Below, piece after piece: positions 18,070 to 27,605 of a stretch of DNA of 64,000 nt. The stretch covers positions 6,814,830-6,878,829 of the forward strand of contig NZ_CP020038.1 in NCBI RefSeq assembly GCF_002157225.2, in the 5' to 3' direction. This DNA comes from Agarilytica rhodophyticola. Its GTDB lineage: Bacteria; Pseudomonadota; Gammaproteobacteria; Pseudomonadales; Cellvibrionaceae. The translations under genes were made by a program, and so were the position numbers. Position 1 is the first letter of the stretch, and each line of letters begins with the position of its first letter. A model generated the notes under the pieces. The model saw only the letters and a list, made by a program, of their open reading frames with translations. It did no database searches and was not told the DNA's origin.

Positions 18070-18258
18070 TCATTTTGACCCCGACTTAGGATACGTCACC
18101 GGTGTATACAAACTTTTTGTGCTTTCGGGAAAATATGGGCTGGAAGCTATACTTTTGACAAAGTTCGGACGTTTACTATCGTTAATTTTCTTCTCGCCAG
18201 TAGGGCTTACTTGAGTACTGGGCCTTACATTATGTAGTCGTCTGTAATTTTGATGCAT
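18070..18258 (-). CDS. Hypothetical protein, proximal part of a frame interrupted by TGA
   Basis: 62 codons from ATG 18258, ending at the in-frame TGA at 18070-18072. Without that stop the frame would continue through D-R-Q-G-F-L-I-D-E into the ORF ending at 17560. The N-terminal part is basic and Ser/Pro-rich (R-P-S-T-Q-V-S-P-T-G), typical of a disordered region. Either the gene is a recent pseudogene with a nonsense change or the short product is the real one. Confidence 0.45.
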   Translation of the reverse strand: MHQNYRRLHNVRPSTQVSPTGEKKINDSKRPNFVKSIASSPYFPESTKSLYTPVTYPKSGSK

Positions 18259-18521
18259 AATGTTAACAATTTACTATAAATTTTACCTATGGGTAGATTT
18301 CTATCGTATTCTGTTCAGATTATTTACCTCATATATGTGCCCACTTTATTGTTGGCTGGCAACTAAAACCATTACTGTTCTTTGCCGAACAATTTAGAAT
18401 CAGAAATATATCTAGTACCCCTCCCCGCAATAAATTTAATTAAAAATAAAAATCTAACAAAAGGCCTACTTTAAGCCACTTACAAACTAGATAGAAATAA
18501 TTTACCACCACGGGGAAAAAT

Positions 18522-18956
18522 ATGCCGAGAGTTACGCAAACGCATCATAGTTCAACACATGCCACGGGTTCTCACCGTGCCACTGCACATAGAACCCATA
18601 GAGCTAGGCCGGTACGTAATGCAATGGGCAGAACTCAAACCTCATCAACACATGCAGGCCCCTCAAACAGAGCATTAATTACTGCTATCGCAAAAGATCT
18701 AAAACAACAACTATCTCAACTCGATTCAAATTTAAGCATGAGCACCGTGTACACTATATTATCTGGAGTGGCGACGTACGCAGCAGCACAAGGACGAATA
18801 TCTGAACCCAGTCAATTGGCAAAGATAATAATGGGCGCAACGCAACTAGCTGCTGGTACTGCGTTTGGTAAAAGCGTCAAAGATCTAATAGATGAAGTTA
18901 CAAATTCAGCTATCCGGGGATACAACAGTGCATCTTCTTCTAGAAGACAACATTAA
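18522..18956 (+). CDS. Hypothetical protein with His/Thr/Arg-rich N-terminus and helical C-domain
   Basis: A 144-residue protein. Residues 1-50 are a low-complexity tract of His, Thr, Ser, Ala and Arg. Residues about 50-135 look folded (LITAIAKDLKQQLSQLDSN, VYTILSGVATYAAAQGR, LAKIIMGATQLAAGTAFGKSVKDLIDE), with two fairly hydrophobic helices. GGGG precedes the ATG by about six bases. A disordered N-terminus followed by a compact helical domain is common in proteins exported by type III systems, but no secretion genes are nearby and the function is unknown. Confidence 0.6.
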   Translation: MPRVTQTHHSSTHATGSHRATAHRTHRARPVRNAMGRTQTSSTHAGPSNRALITAIAKDLKQQLSQLDSNLSMSTVYTILSGVATYAAAQGRISEPSQLAKIIMGATQLAAGTAFGKSVKDLIDEVTNSAIRGYNSASSSRRQH

Positions 18957-19001
18957 AATTTTTACCTTAGAAGTTTTTAAGCTTTATAAGGGATATTAAT
19001 A

Positions 19002-20222
19002 TCAGGTATTAACCATAGGTATTTTTAAATTGGAAATACATTCACATATTCTATTCATAGCCGCCGATAAGATTTCTTCGCTAGTGGCGGTTGAAATCCG
19101 AAAGAAAGGTGAGAGCCCATAGGCACTTCCTGGTACTGCGGCCACTTTTGCGTGATCTAACAAATATTGAGCAAAATCAATGTCACTATTAATCACGGTT
19201 CCATCTGGAGTGGTCGCCCCTATAATTGATTCACAGCCAATAAAAGCGTAAAAAGCACCTCCGGGAGCATCGAGAGTAAGTTCAGGTATTTTAGTAATTC
19301 GCTCGACCACCAAATTGCGGCGACTTTCGAAGGCCTTACAAAAACGTGCAACTTCATCCTGCGAACCATTTAAAGCGGCTACTGCCGCAGCTTGAGCAAC
19401 GGAGCAAGCACCGGAAGATATCTGCGATTGTACTTTTGTCATGGCAGCAATTAAGCCCTGTGCTGCACCGGCGTAACCAATCCTCCAGCCTGTCATAGCA
19501 TAGGCTTTTGATACACCATTGACAGTCAGTACTCGCTCTTTTAAATGTGGACATGCGGTGGCAAAAGACACAAATTCTCGACCGTCAAACACGATGTGCT
19601 CATAAATCTCATCCGACATAATTAGTACCTGCGGATGCTGCTCTAGTATCTGCCCCAATTCTGCTAGTTCTTCCCGCGTATATACAGCACCAGCGGGATT
19701 AGAAGGAAGGTTTAAAATAAGCCATCGGGTGTTGGCTGTAATGGCGTTTTTTAAGATTTCTGGCGTTAAGCGAAATTGATTTTCGGCGGTGCTGGGTAGC
19801 ACTTTAGGCACTCCCCCTAAAATGAGAGTCATATCTTTGTATTGGCCAAAGTAAGGCGCACAGAGAAGTACTTCTTGCTTCTCTTCTAATGTCGCCATCA
19901 ATGCATCAAAAATAATTTGTTTGGCACCATTGGAAACAATAATTTCACTGGCAGAATAATCTAGCTGATTGTCTCTTCTAAACTTTTCACTTATTGCAGC
20001 TTTAAGTTCAGCGGTTCCATCTGTTGGCGGATAACGAGTTTGCCCAGCTTTTGCCGCAGCATAGGCAGCTTCGATAATATGGGTCGGGGTATCGAAATCA
20101 GGTTCTCCTAAGCCCAAATCAATCACATCATGGCCTGCAGCTTTCAAAGCCTTTGCTTTCTGGCTGACCGCAGCCGATGCGGATGGTTGAACAGGAGCAA
20201 GCCGGGAGGATGCATAATTCAT
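19002..20222 (-). CDS. PLP-dependent class I aminotransferase (aspartate/aromatic type)
   Basis: A 406-residue fold-type I aminotransferase of the Igamma subgroup. It shows the N-terminal VIDLGLGEPDFDTP, the YPPTDGTAELKAAI substrate-loop region, LNLPSNPAGAVYTREEL, SDEIYEH, and NGVSKAYAMTGWRIGYA with the Schiff-base lysine in S-K-A-Y. It transfers amino groups between aspartate (or aromatic or glutamate donors) and 2-oxoglutarate. A longer frame opens at 20294, but ATG 20222 is preceded by AAGG and gives the family start (NYASSRLAPVQPSAS). Single gene on the minus strand. Confidence 0.93.
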   Translation of the reverse strand: MNYASSRLAPVQPSASAAVSQKAKALKAAGHDVIDLGLGEPDFDTPTHIIEAAYAAAKAGQTRYPPTDGTAELKAAISEKFRRDNQLDYSASEIIVSNGAKQIIFDALMATLEEKQEVLLCAPYFGQYKDMTLILGGVPKVLPSTAENQFRLTPEILKNAITANTRWLILNLPSNPAGAVYTREELAELGQILEQHPQVLIMSDEIYEHIVFDGREFVSFATACPHLKERVLTVNGVSKAYAMTGWRIGYAGAAQGLIAAMTKVQSQISSGACSVAQAAAVAALNGSQDEVARFCKAFESRRNLVVERITKIPELTLDAPGGAFYAFIGCESIIGATTPDGTVINSDIDFAQYLLDHAKVAAVPGSAYGLSPFFRISTATSEEILSAAMNRICECISNLKIPMVNT

Positions 20223-20419
20223 TTGAGTCGCCTTTATTTTTATATAAATTTTTAATAGTTCACAACGCGTGGTAATACTAACGAAATTTACCACTCTTCC
20301 CCCAAAGATTCTCTAAGCGTGGGAACATTTTGGTAAAAAGGAGCTATCAATCTAGCAAATTATTGTCGACGAAATGATGATAAAGAAAAGTGAGGTTCAC
20401 AGAAGAATAGAATGGATAG

Positions 20420-20452
20420 TATAAACAGTGAAATTCATATTCACTGTTTATA
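20420..20452. repeat. Long inverted repeat between ggt and the aminotransferase gene
   Basis: Thirteen-base perfect arms (TATAAACAGTGAA and its complement) surround a 7-base centre. It lies just downstream of ggt. The stem is AT-rich and lacks a T-run, so it could be a transcript-stabilising hairpin or an operator for the aminotransferase gene rather than a classical terminator. Confidence 0.5.
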
Positions 20453-20477
20453 GCCAGTAAGATGACATCTATAGTTG

Positions 20478-22307
20478 CTAGCGACCGCCAACAGTCCCAT
20501 CTCGACGCTTATCTGCACCACCAATCAATACTTTTTTCGGGCGCCAATAAAAATCGAAGAAATGACGCGGGCGCTTTCTCTTCGCTACCTGAATAATAGA
20601 CAAACCACTTGTTTGAGAAATAATTCCTACAGAGCGTTCATCTAAGGGGAGGTTCGGATCACTATGGCCTCGCAATTTCAGTTCGTCGGCCAAGCTCTGC
20701 GCATCGTAATCCCAAGTAATACCCGTAATAGGCTGCTCTATGTCAGTTCGACCATTGCGATTCATGTAGTGAGGAACATTAATGGTTTCTTGTGGATCCA
20801 GTTCAAAATCAATGAGGTTGACAATTGATTGCGCTGTGTAGCCGATAATTCTTGAACCCCCAGGAGAACCGGTCAAGAACTCGACCCTACCACGCTTATC
20901 ATAAATAATGGTTGGCGACATGGAACTGCGGGGTCGTTTATCGCCCTCCACACGGTTGGCGACGGGTAAACCCTCTGCATCCGTTGCCGCAAAAGAAAAA
21001 TCTGTCAACTGATTATTGAGCATAAACCCACGTACCATAACACCATTACCCAAAGAAGCTTCCACAGTAGTAGTCATGGATAGAGCGTTGCCGTAACGAT
21101 CGATAATTGAAACATGGCTAGTACCGGATTCAATGGTCGACATATCTGGCGCAAAAGTATCGAAAATACCAGGGGGCACTCCTGCTTCAGCGGTGCCCAT
21201 ATCATTTTCACCAATTAAAGCCGCACGCGAACTGAGATACTCTTTATTGAGCATTCCTGCCGACGGAACGGTAACAAAATCAGGGTCACCCACATAACGA
21301 TTGCGATCTGCAAAAGCAAGCCGACCTGCTTGTGTAAATAAATGCACAACATCTACATCAAGAGGATCTTTATCAGCAAAATCAAAGTTTTCAAGAATAC
21401 CGAGAATCTGGCCAACGGCTAAGCCACCTGAAGAGGGAGGCCCCATACCACAAACCTTACGACCTCGATAAGTAGAGCACACCGGACGGCGCACAACTAC
21501 ATCATAATTCGCCAAGTCTTGCTCAGTCATATCCCCAGGGATGGAAGGGTCACCTTGTACCGCAGCAACAATATCTGCTGCAATGGGGCCATTGTAAAAC
21601 GCATAAGAGCCATAGCGTTGGAGTTGTTTTAAAGTGTCAGCATAGGCAGGATTAGTTACTACTGTGCCTGCGGGTTTTGCGCTACAGTCAGGGTTTGCAA
21701 AATATTCAAATGCGTTTTCATCCCGCAAAAATAAACGCTCTTCACAAGAAGGATTAAAAGATAACAAACGGGCCACTTGATCACTGGTGCGCTGCGTCAG
21801 GGGATAGCCATTTTCAGCCAATTTTACAGCAGGACGAAATAACCTTCTCATCGGGAGGCGTCCATACTTTTTGTGCATAAACTCCATCATCCTTGGTACA
21901 CCCGGTACTCCAACAGACAAACCGCTCTGCCAGGCTTGAAAAAAACTTAAATCTTGAAAACGATCTTGAGTTGCGGCTGAAGGTGCTTTTTCTCGTGCAT
22001 CAACAGTAATAGTTTTACCGGATCGCGCATCATAATAGACCACAAAGGCGCCTCCACCGATACCACTGGCTTGAGGTTCAACTAGGCTAAGGACTGTTTG
22101 TGCCGCTATCATAGCATCGGCTGCAGTGCCTCCTTGTCTCAGCACGCGTTCACCAGCTGCAGTTGCTAAAGGGTTAGCGGTTACCACCATTTCTCTTTTT
22201 TTGATAACGGCTTGAGCTAGATCTTGGCCATAGGCATAAGCGTTAAAGAGAATAGGAGAAGTGAGAAAAATCAAAGTTTTGATACTGACAAGAATTTGTG
22301 TCTTCAT
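20478..22307 (-). CDS. ggt: Gamma-glutamyltransferase (glutathione hydrolase) precursor
   Basis: A 609-residue periplasmic Ntn-hydrolase that cleaves gamma-glutamyl bonds of glutathione and related peptides and transfers the glutamyl group. A signal peptide is followed by the large subunit (G-G-T-A-A-D-A, SGIGGGAFVVYYD, DAREKAPSAA). The autoprocessing site TSHVSI lies about two thirds along, where the Thr becomes the catalytic nucleophile of the small subunit. The small subunit has NNQLTDFSF, RPRSSMSPTI and GSPGGSRII, the conserved Gly-Gly oxyanion region. A TTG eight codons upstream (22331) is an alternative start; ATG 22307 gives a normal signal peptide. Length is typical of bacterial enzymes. 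Confidence 0.96.
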   Translation of the reverse strand: MKTQILVSIKTLIFLTSPILFNAYAYGQDLAQAVIKKREMVVTANPLATAAGERVLRQGGTAADAMIAAQTVLSLVEPQASGIGGGAFVVYYDARSGKTITVDAREKAPSAATQDRFQDLSFFQAWQSGLSVGVPGVPRMMEFMHKKYGRLPMRRLFRPAVKLAENGYPLTQRTSDQVARLLSFNPSCEERLFLRDENAFEYFANPDCSAKPAGTVVTNPAYADTLKQLQRYGSYAFYNGPIAADIVAAVQGDPSIPGDMTEQDLANYDVVVRRPVCSTYRGRKVCGMGPPSSGGLAVGQILGILENFDFADKDPLDVDVVHLFTQAGRLAFADRNRYVGDPDFVTVPSAGMLNKEYLSSRAALIGENDMGTAEAGVPPGIFDTFAPDMSTIESGTSHVSIIDRYGNALSMTTTVEASLGNGVMVRGFMLNNQLTDFSFAATDAEGLPVANRVEGDKRPRSSMSPTIIYDKRGRVEFLTGSPGGSRIIGYTAQSIVNLIDFELDPQETINVPHYMNRNGRTDIEQPITGITWDYDAQSLADELKLRGHSDPNLPLDERSVGIISQTSGLSIIQVAKRKRPRHFFDFYWRPKKVLIGGADKRRDGTVGGR

Positions 22308-22530
22308 AATAGTAGCTATTATTGATTTCAAAAATAAGAGTGATTTGTATTACCTGATGCTACTCTTTATCTTTTTAAAAGAAAATCAAAAAATAATATT
22401 ATAATTGGATAACTAGTTAATATTTATTGTTAGCTCACAGATATGTCGCCAAAAACACCTACAGTGATATTTCCTTATTATGTTAAGCAAAATGTTTATG
22501 ACGACCCTTTTGTGGATAACCTCCGATATC

Positions 22531-23217
22531 TTATATCTCTTGAAAGCCTGGGCCTTTGAATGTTCTTATTGCTTTACCTCGTTGCACACCGTAGTGATTG
22601 AGCCAACGTTGCTGCTCTCTTTTTTTATCATCCTCATCCTTGGCACTACTTAACAAGATATGTAAGCGCTCTAGCGCTAGTTGCTTATTGCGATGTTGAG
22701 ATCTATCCGTATCGACCCGTATCTGTATTCCCGTTTCACGATGAGTTAAGCGAACAGCACTATTAGTTTTATTTACGTGCTGACCACCTGGGCCTTTTGA
22801 ACGAATAAACTCAATTTGTGATTGAGACAAAAGCTTATTGATATCTATCTTTTTCGACTGAGATAAAACAATAGGCATTACGCCCACAAACCAATTTATT
22901 CTTTTATGGCCTGGTCGATAAGGACTCTCGCCATGCCATTTAATAGATCCATGCCAGTTTTTTAAAAACTTATCAAGGTTATATCCCTCTAGCCTAAATA
23001 TCATAGATAGAAATGTATCCGGATAAATTAAGTCTTGTTTTCTAAGCATTTTATCAAAGGCAATATACTCAACGCATTCACACTTTATAGATTTAGATTC
23101 ACATTCACTTAAAAGAACTTTCGCAGTCTGAGCCACAACCCAGCCACATTCTTTTGGCCCCTGCCCTGCAGTAATCTGTATCCATGCAATATCTTTTTTA
23201 TTTTTTCTCTCTTCCAT
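22531..23217 (-). CDS. prfH: Release factor H homologue (PrfH)
   Basis: A 228-residue class I release-factor-like protein. It has the peptidyl-tRNA hydrolysis motif in GPGGQHVNKTNSAVR (Gly-Gly-Gln around res 144-146) and the S-P-Y-R-P-G-H-K-R-I-N-W-F block typical of PrfH, but it lacks the stop-codon-recognition domain of RF1/RF2. Known PrfH proteins act with the RNA ligase RtcB2 on ribosomes whose 16S decoding centre has been cut, releasing the stalled peptide and allowing repair. No rtcB gene is adjacent here, which is unusual. The start ATG 23217 has GGA upstream; a TTG at 23232 is less likely. Confidence 0.9.
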   Translation of the reverse strand: MEERKNKKDIAWIQITAGQGPKECGWVVAQTAKVLLSECESKSIKCECVEYIAFDKMLRKQDLIYPDTFLSMIFRLEGYNLDKFLKNWHGSIKWHGESPYRPGHKRINWFVGVMPIVLSQSKKIDINKLLSQSQIEFIRSKGPGGQHVNKTNSAVRLTHRETGIQIRVDTDRSQHRNKQLALERLHILLSSAKDEDDKKREQQRWLNHYGVQRGKAIRTFKGPGFQEI

Positions 23218-23772
23218 TTTTATTTTTTCCAAGTTCTATAATGTATATCTATTCAGATAATAATTTACAAAATCCGTTTTTATTTGCCGCTCTATTTCTT
23301 GAAGGCATAAAAACACCTTGTTAAAAGCTACATCTCATTAACAAATATTAAAGTTTAAAATTTTGACTAAAGCGGAGCTATAAAATTTCGTTAAGAAAAT
23401 ATTGGACGAGCGCAAGCGATGTAGATAAAAGCTACATATCAGAAAATTTTTTAGAATTTAAATTTTAACTAAAGAAATTTCCGGCAGCGAAGCCCAACAT
23501 TTCAATTTTAGAATTACGTAATATCATTTGTGCCTCCTTAACATCTACCGAACTATTGACTGAAAATATAAGAGGTAATCGCTACCTCGATGTGTGGTCG
23601 CGGACTATAAAGTAGATAAGCTTTAGTTTCAAGCAAATTTAATGAAATTTTTATGATAGATTTTTGTCTTTACTCGTTTATCTTATTAACCTAGAAACTA
23701 GTAATATAAATTAATAATAATTCTTAGAAGTATATTTTTACATACAAACTAATTTAAGAGGCTTCACCAGAA
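23218..23772. other. Intergenic region with imperfect direct repeats
   Basis: No convincing gene. Two related segments of about 50 bases (23321-23373 and 23425-23475) share AAAAGCTACAT, an AT-rich middle and TTTT(G/A)ACTAAAG. They lie upstream of the AraC-type gene and could be duplicated regulator sites or a decayed duplication. The last 100 bases before 23773 are AT-rich promoter-like sequence. Confidence 0.4.
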
Positions 23773-24651
23773 GTGGCAACCGTACACGACAATATACTGC
23801 ACGAGAGTGCACTGTTAAATATCGGTACCTTTGATTGCCCGGTAAGTGCACCGGATTTTACCAATACAGGCGCAATTGAGGCTTATATTTTAGTATTTCC
23901 TCGAACAGCTGTAAAAATACGCCATGAGAATATGAAAGAGGCGTTCATTGCCGACCCCAACACTATTACTGTCTACAACAAGGGCCAGCAATACGAACGC
24001 TATCCTATTTCCGACTACGGTGATCGCTGTGACTGGATTGCACTTGACCCAACTATTATTTGCGAAATATTGGCAGATCTAGGAGTCAACTTAAAAGAGG
24101 AACCCGAGCAAATTTTTCAATTATCTCACAGTATTATTTCAGCCAAAATCTATAGTGAATTCTGTATATTTATCAATAAACTGCAAGCAAGCTCCGATGA
24201 AGATATTTTGCTATCAGAAGAGTGGGCACTAAACTTTAGTAGAAGAACTTTGGCAGAGATTTATGGAAGGCATAGTAAGGCAACTTCAGCAGGAAAAATT
24301 CGGACAGGCAATAAACATAGAAGGCTGGCCAGTAACTGCTTAGAAATATTAAACAGCCACTACACAGAAAACCTATCGCTTAATGCATTGGCTAAAGAGC
24401 TAAACACAAGTCCTTATCATTTAAGTCGAGTTTTTAGTAGTATCATTGGGCTCACCATCCATCAATATTTGTGTCAACTGCGTCTTCGATCATCTTTATA
24501 CAGAGTTGCTGAAACCAAGGAAGATTTATCAACACTAGGCTTAAATTTGGGCTTTTGTGATCATAGCCACTTTTCCCATTATTTTAAAAAACACTTTGGA
24601 CAAACACCCTCTGCTTATCGTCGCAGCTCTGCTTTTTGCAAAATGCCCTAG
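23773..24651 (+). CDS. AraC family transcriptional regulator
   Basis: A 292-residue regulator with a C-terminal double helix-turn-helix (about res 190-285: LSLNALAKELNTSPYHLSRVFSS then LGLNLGFCDHSHFSHYFKKHFGQTPSAYR). The N-terminal ~150 residues form an effector domain without clear similarity; it holds a DWIALDPTI strand and several cysteines. The start is GTG 23773 with AAGAGG about ten bases upstream; the next ATG lies within the N-domain. It is transcribed toward the FG-GAP protein gene, which begins 208 bases later and might be a target. Confidence 0.9.
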   Translation: MATVHDNILHESALLNIGTFDCPVSAPDFTNTGAIEAYILVFPRTAVKIRHENMKEAFIADPNTITVYNKGQQYERYPISDYGDRCDWIALDPTIICEILADLGVNLKEEPEQIFQLSHSIISAKIYSEFCIFINKLQASSDEDILLSEEWALNFSRRTLAEIYGRHSKATSAGKIRTGNKHRRLASNCLEILNSHYTENLSLNALAKELNTSPYHLSRVFSSIIGLTIHQYLCQLRLRSSLYRVAETKEDLSTLGLNLGFCDHSHFSHYFKKHFGQTPSAYRRSSAFCKMP

Positions 24652-24859
24652 GGGCTCGTGCGTTAGAAAACACAGCTATGCACAAGTGCCAAAACGAGCA
24701 AGATTTTCATAGTTTGAATTAAACCCTCTACTTAAGCTTTGGCAAGAGCCTTTAGTACGTTAGCTCTAAAGACCCGATCAACCAGGGGCTTACTATAAGA
24801 AAAGACAAAGCCCCTCCACTGTTTCAATAACGGTTATTTCAATAATAGTGAGAGCGTAA

Positions 24860-26242
24860 ATGAATACAAAAGTACTCCTATCGATGATCCTAATTACCTC
24901 AATAGCGGCTCAATCTAGCCATGCCACCCCCGCAAGTAGTGCCATTGAACAAAGTGATAGATATCGCCTGAATGCAATCCCTAAAGCGCCCAGTGTTGAA
25001 CCCTCATTATTTACCGCAAAAGCAAGTAGCGACTTTTTTGCGGAGGAAGATGTAGAAGTATTGCTTACACTTAACGGTGAGCAACAGGGGGATGGTTTTG
25101 GCTGGGTAGCGGAGGATCTTGGTGATATCAACGGTGATGGTGCCAATGACTTTATTGTCACAGCTCCCTTTTTCACGACCAATGTTCCCTTCCCTGCTGG
25201 TAAATTTTATGTCTATTCCGGTGGCGATGGTGCACTGTTAAACAGTGTCACGAGCCCAGGAATTCCCGTGTTTGGTTATAGCGCAAAGGACGCGGGTGAT
25301 GTTAATGCCGACGGGGTTAACGACTATATTGTTGGTTCTTTCTCAAGTGCTATGGTGTTTTCTGGCGCAAATCATGCTGTATTACATCAGTGGTTTAGAC
25401 CTGGTGAATTCTTTGGCGCTTCTGTGGGAGGGGTCGGAGATCTAAATAAAGACGGCTTTGATGATGTAGTGGTCGGCGCCAGCTACGCCAGCCAAAGAGC
25501 AGCTAATGCAGGAAGGTTGTATGCGTATTCAGGAAAAACGGGCAAGCTTCTATGGAAGCGCAATGGCCGCAGAGCTGGCGACGAACTAGGCACAGCCACC
25601 GGCCGTATTGGCGATATCAATTATGATGGCATCCCCGACCTTGTAGTTGGCGCAAGAGGTGCGGGTAGAAATGATGAAGGTCGGGCTTACGTATTGTCCG
25701 GTAAGAATGGTCGCCTAATACATCTGCTAAAGCCTGTGGGTGAACCCGGCTTAACCACAGATGGAGCAGGAGTTACCGCCGGCACCTTCGGACAATTTCA
25801 TGCCTTCGGCGTAGGCGATGTGACAGGGGATAATATCCCCGATATCTACGTTGGCGACTACAATGCCCGCCAAGATGAAGTGGATGGCAGTGGCCGCGGC
25901 TATCTATATTCAGGTGCTACAGGCAAGACCGTGCATATCTTTCGGCCGGAAAATCTGGGAGATGGCTTAGGGCCAGCACGTGGAGTGGGTGATGTGGATA
26001 ATGATGGCTTTAACGACTTATTTATCGCCGCGTACACCTTCACCGGAGGCAGTGCAGCAGGTAAAGGCTATCTATACTCAGGGGCTAATAAAGAACTACT
26101 TCGCAGCATGACAGGCACAGTAGCTAGCGCTTTCTTAGGTGTCGATGCTTTAGGTAGCGGCGATATTAATGGCGATGGCTTGGTTGATCTAATGCTGACA
26201 GGCAACGGCGTGCTGCATATTATTGCTGGACAACCACACTAG
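24860..26242 (+). CDS. Secreted FG-GAP repeat (integrin alpha-like) protein
   Basis: A 460-residue exported protein with a signal peptide (cleaved after S-H-A). At least seven FG-GAP blades are visible, each with a calcium-binding DxNxDGxxD loop: D-I-N-G-D-G-A-N-D, D-V-N-A-D-G-V-N-D, D-L-N-K-D-G-F-D-D, D-I-N-Y-D-G-I-P-D, D-V-T-G-D-N-I-P-D, D-V-D-N-D-G-F-N-D and D-I-N-G-D-G-L-V-D. Seven repeats predict a complete seven-bladed integrin-like beta-propeller. It has no enzyme domain or anchor, so an adhesion or ligand-binding role outside the cell is likely. A strong terminator follows at 26311. Confidence 0.93.
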   Translation: MNTKVLLSMILITSIAAQSSHATPASSAIEQSDRYRLNAIPKAPSVEPSLFTAKASSDFFAEEDVEVLLTLNGEQQGDGFGWVAEDLGDINGDGANDFIVTAPFFTTNVPFPAGKFYVYSGGDGALLNSVTSPGIPVFGYSAKDAGDVNADGVNDYIVGSFSSAMVFSGANHAVLHQWFRPGEFFGASVGGVGDLNKDGFDDVVVGASYASQRAANAGRLYAYSGKTGKLLWKRNGRRAGDELGTATGRIGDINYDGIPDLVVGARGAGRNDEGRAYVLSGKNGRLIHLLKPVGEPGLTTDGAGVTAGTFGQFHAFGVGDVTGDNIPDIYVGDYNARQDEVDGSGRGYLYSGATGKTVHIFRPENLGDGLGPARGVGDVDNDGFNDLFIAAYTFTGGSAAGKGYLYSGANKELLRSMTGTVASAFLGVDALGSGDINGDGLVDLMLTGNGVLHIIAGQPH

Positions 26243-26924
26243 CAGTGCAAAGGTCAGCGGCTCTATCTCACTAGGCCCCTACCAATCCTTGATTGTAGAT
26301 CAACAAGTTAAAAGCCTGCTTAGATGCAGGCTTTTTTGTGTTTGGCAAATATGGGCCAGACACAAAAAGCATTTTACACCTGAAGTCGTTTTGCCCAGTA
26401 TGAGCCACCAAGCACTTTAATATACATTCTTGTCGTCAACATTCTTCTGCTCTCAGAATTAGGCTATCAACTTAGATTTGGAGGTAAGCGTATAGGACGT
26501 TATATGTCTAAGTCGCTTATTTAATATGAAATCACAACAATCACAAAACCAAGAGAAACTATTAAATGAATACCTTAACAAGGCGAGTAAGCGCGACTAA
26601 AAACATAGAGCCTGAGTTAGCCATTAAGACTTAGTAAAATAAGATGAGATTAGTGGCAATACATGTGCAATCGCGTAAAACTGAGACGACAAGAAACAAT
26701 GCACCTAACTGAATGAAAACCACTTTAGACCACCTTCCAGAAAACAAACTAGAAGTACCACGCATTAATTGCTGATGAGGAATTGAATTCGCTTCAGGGC
26801 CAAGCCCAACAACAAAAAACACTGATAGTGTCGGGAAAACCAGCGGTGGCATAAGTACTAGTTTTTCTATTTAATTAGGAATTCGTCTATATTCAACCGA
26901 CGACTACCTGCGAGGAGCGATCTA
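26243..26924. other. Intergenic region
   Basis: It holds the terminator of the FG-GAP gene and otherwise no supported gene. A 73-codon antisense frame and a 22-codon forward frame lack ribosome-binding sites and family resemblance. The final 30 bases include the GGAG site of the OsmC gene. Confidence 0.4.
26311..26337 (+). terminator. Intrinsic terminator after the FG-GAP gene
   Basis: AAGCCTGC (26312-26319) and GCAGGCTT (26326-26333) pair around a six-base loop and are followed by a T-run: a textbook Rho-independent terminator. Confidence 0.85.
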
Positions 26925-27377
26925 ATGTCTGAATATTATGCTACGGTCAAATGGGAACGGGGTGAGCAAGGTTTTCTAGACCGGAAATACAGCCGAGCTC
27001 ACGAATGGCATTTCGATGGTGGCGTTGTGGTACCAGCGTCTTCTTCCCCCCACATTGTCCCCGTACCCATGTCCAGCGAAGCTAATGTCGATCCAGAGGA
27101 AGCCTTTATTGCCTCCTTATCTAGCTGTCATATGCTGTTCTTTTTGGACTATGCTGCAAGAGCAGGCTTAACAGTGAATACTTACATCGACCAAGCTTCA
27201 GGTACTTTGGCAAAAAATGCCGATGGAAAGCTGGCTATGACAGAAGTAATTTTAAAGCCGAAAATTGTATTTGAAGATCAACAACCCAGCAAAGACAAAG
27301 TCGCGAATCTCCACGAGCAATCCCATCATGCCTGTTTCATCGCTAATTCTGTGCACACTCAGATAAAAATAATGTAA
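26925..27377 (+). CDS. OsmC family peroxidase-like protein
   Basis: A 150-residue OsmC/Ohr-family protein, which as a domain-swapped dimer reduces organic hydroperoxides with two reactive cysteines. The first is in LSSCHMLFFLDYAA (Cys66, the usual S-S-C-H context). The second lies in the C-terminal HHACFIANSV (Cys136). GGAG precedes the ATG. Single gene between the FG-GAP and LacI-type genes. Confidence 0.9.
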   Translation: MSEYYATVKWERGEQGFLDRKYSRAHEWHFDGGVVVPASSSPHIVPVPMSSEANVDPEEAFIASLSSCHMLFFLDYAARAGLTVNTYIDQASGTLAKNADGKLAMTEVILKPKIVFEDQQPSKDKVANLHEQSHHACFIANSVHTQIKIM

Positions 27378-27605
27378 AGGATATTCCTCTTATCAGCTTT
27401 TGGCATTAAAATCATTAAAAAGTGATATCTATTACAGTTGATCTTTACGGTTATGTAAATTCACTACTTTTTTGTATATCAAACAGGCTAATACATCTTA
27501 GCGATAGGCTCGACTTGTGTTATTGTAAAAGAAGACAGCGCAGGACAATCTTATCCATTGTTCGCTGCATATTTTATATCAACACGCAATGATGAATATA
27601 TTTTC

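Noticed and set aside
18070..18072. TGA as possible selenocysteine codon
   Set aside because: No convincing SECIS-like hairpin directly downstream and no redox-protein context; nonsense change is simpler.
22511..22519. TGTGGATAA, complement of a perfect DnaA box
   Set aside because: Single isolated site about 40 kb from dnaN; no cluster of boxes, so not an origin.
26631..26852. 73-codon minus-strand ORF with hydrophobic stretch
   Set aside because: No ribosome-binding site, no family resemblance, lies in an intergenic region; not supported as a gene.
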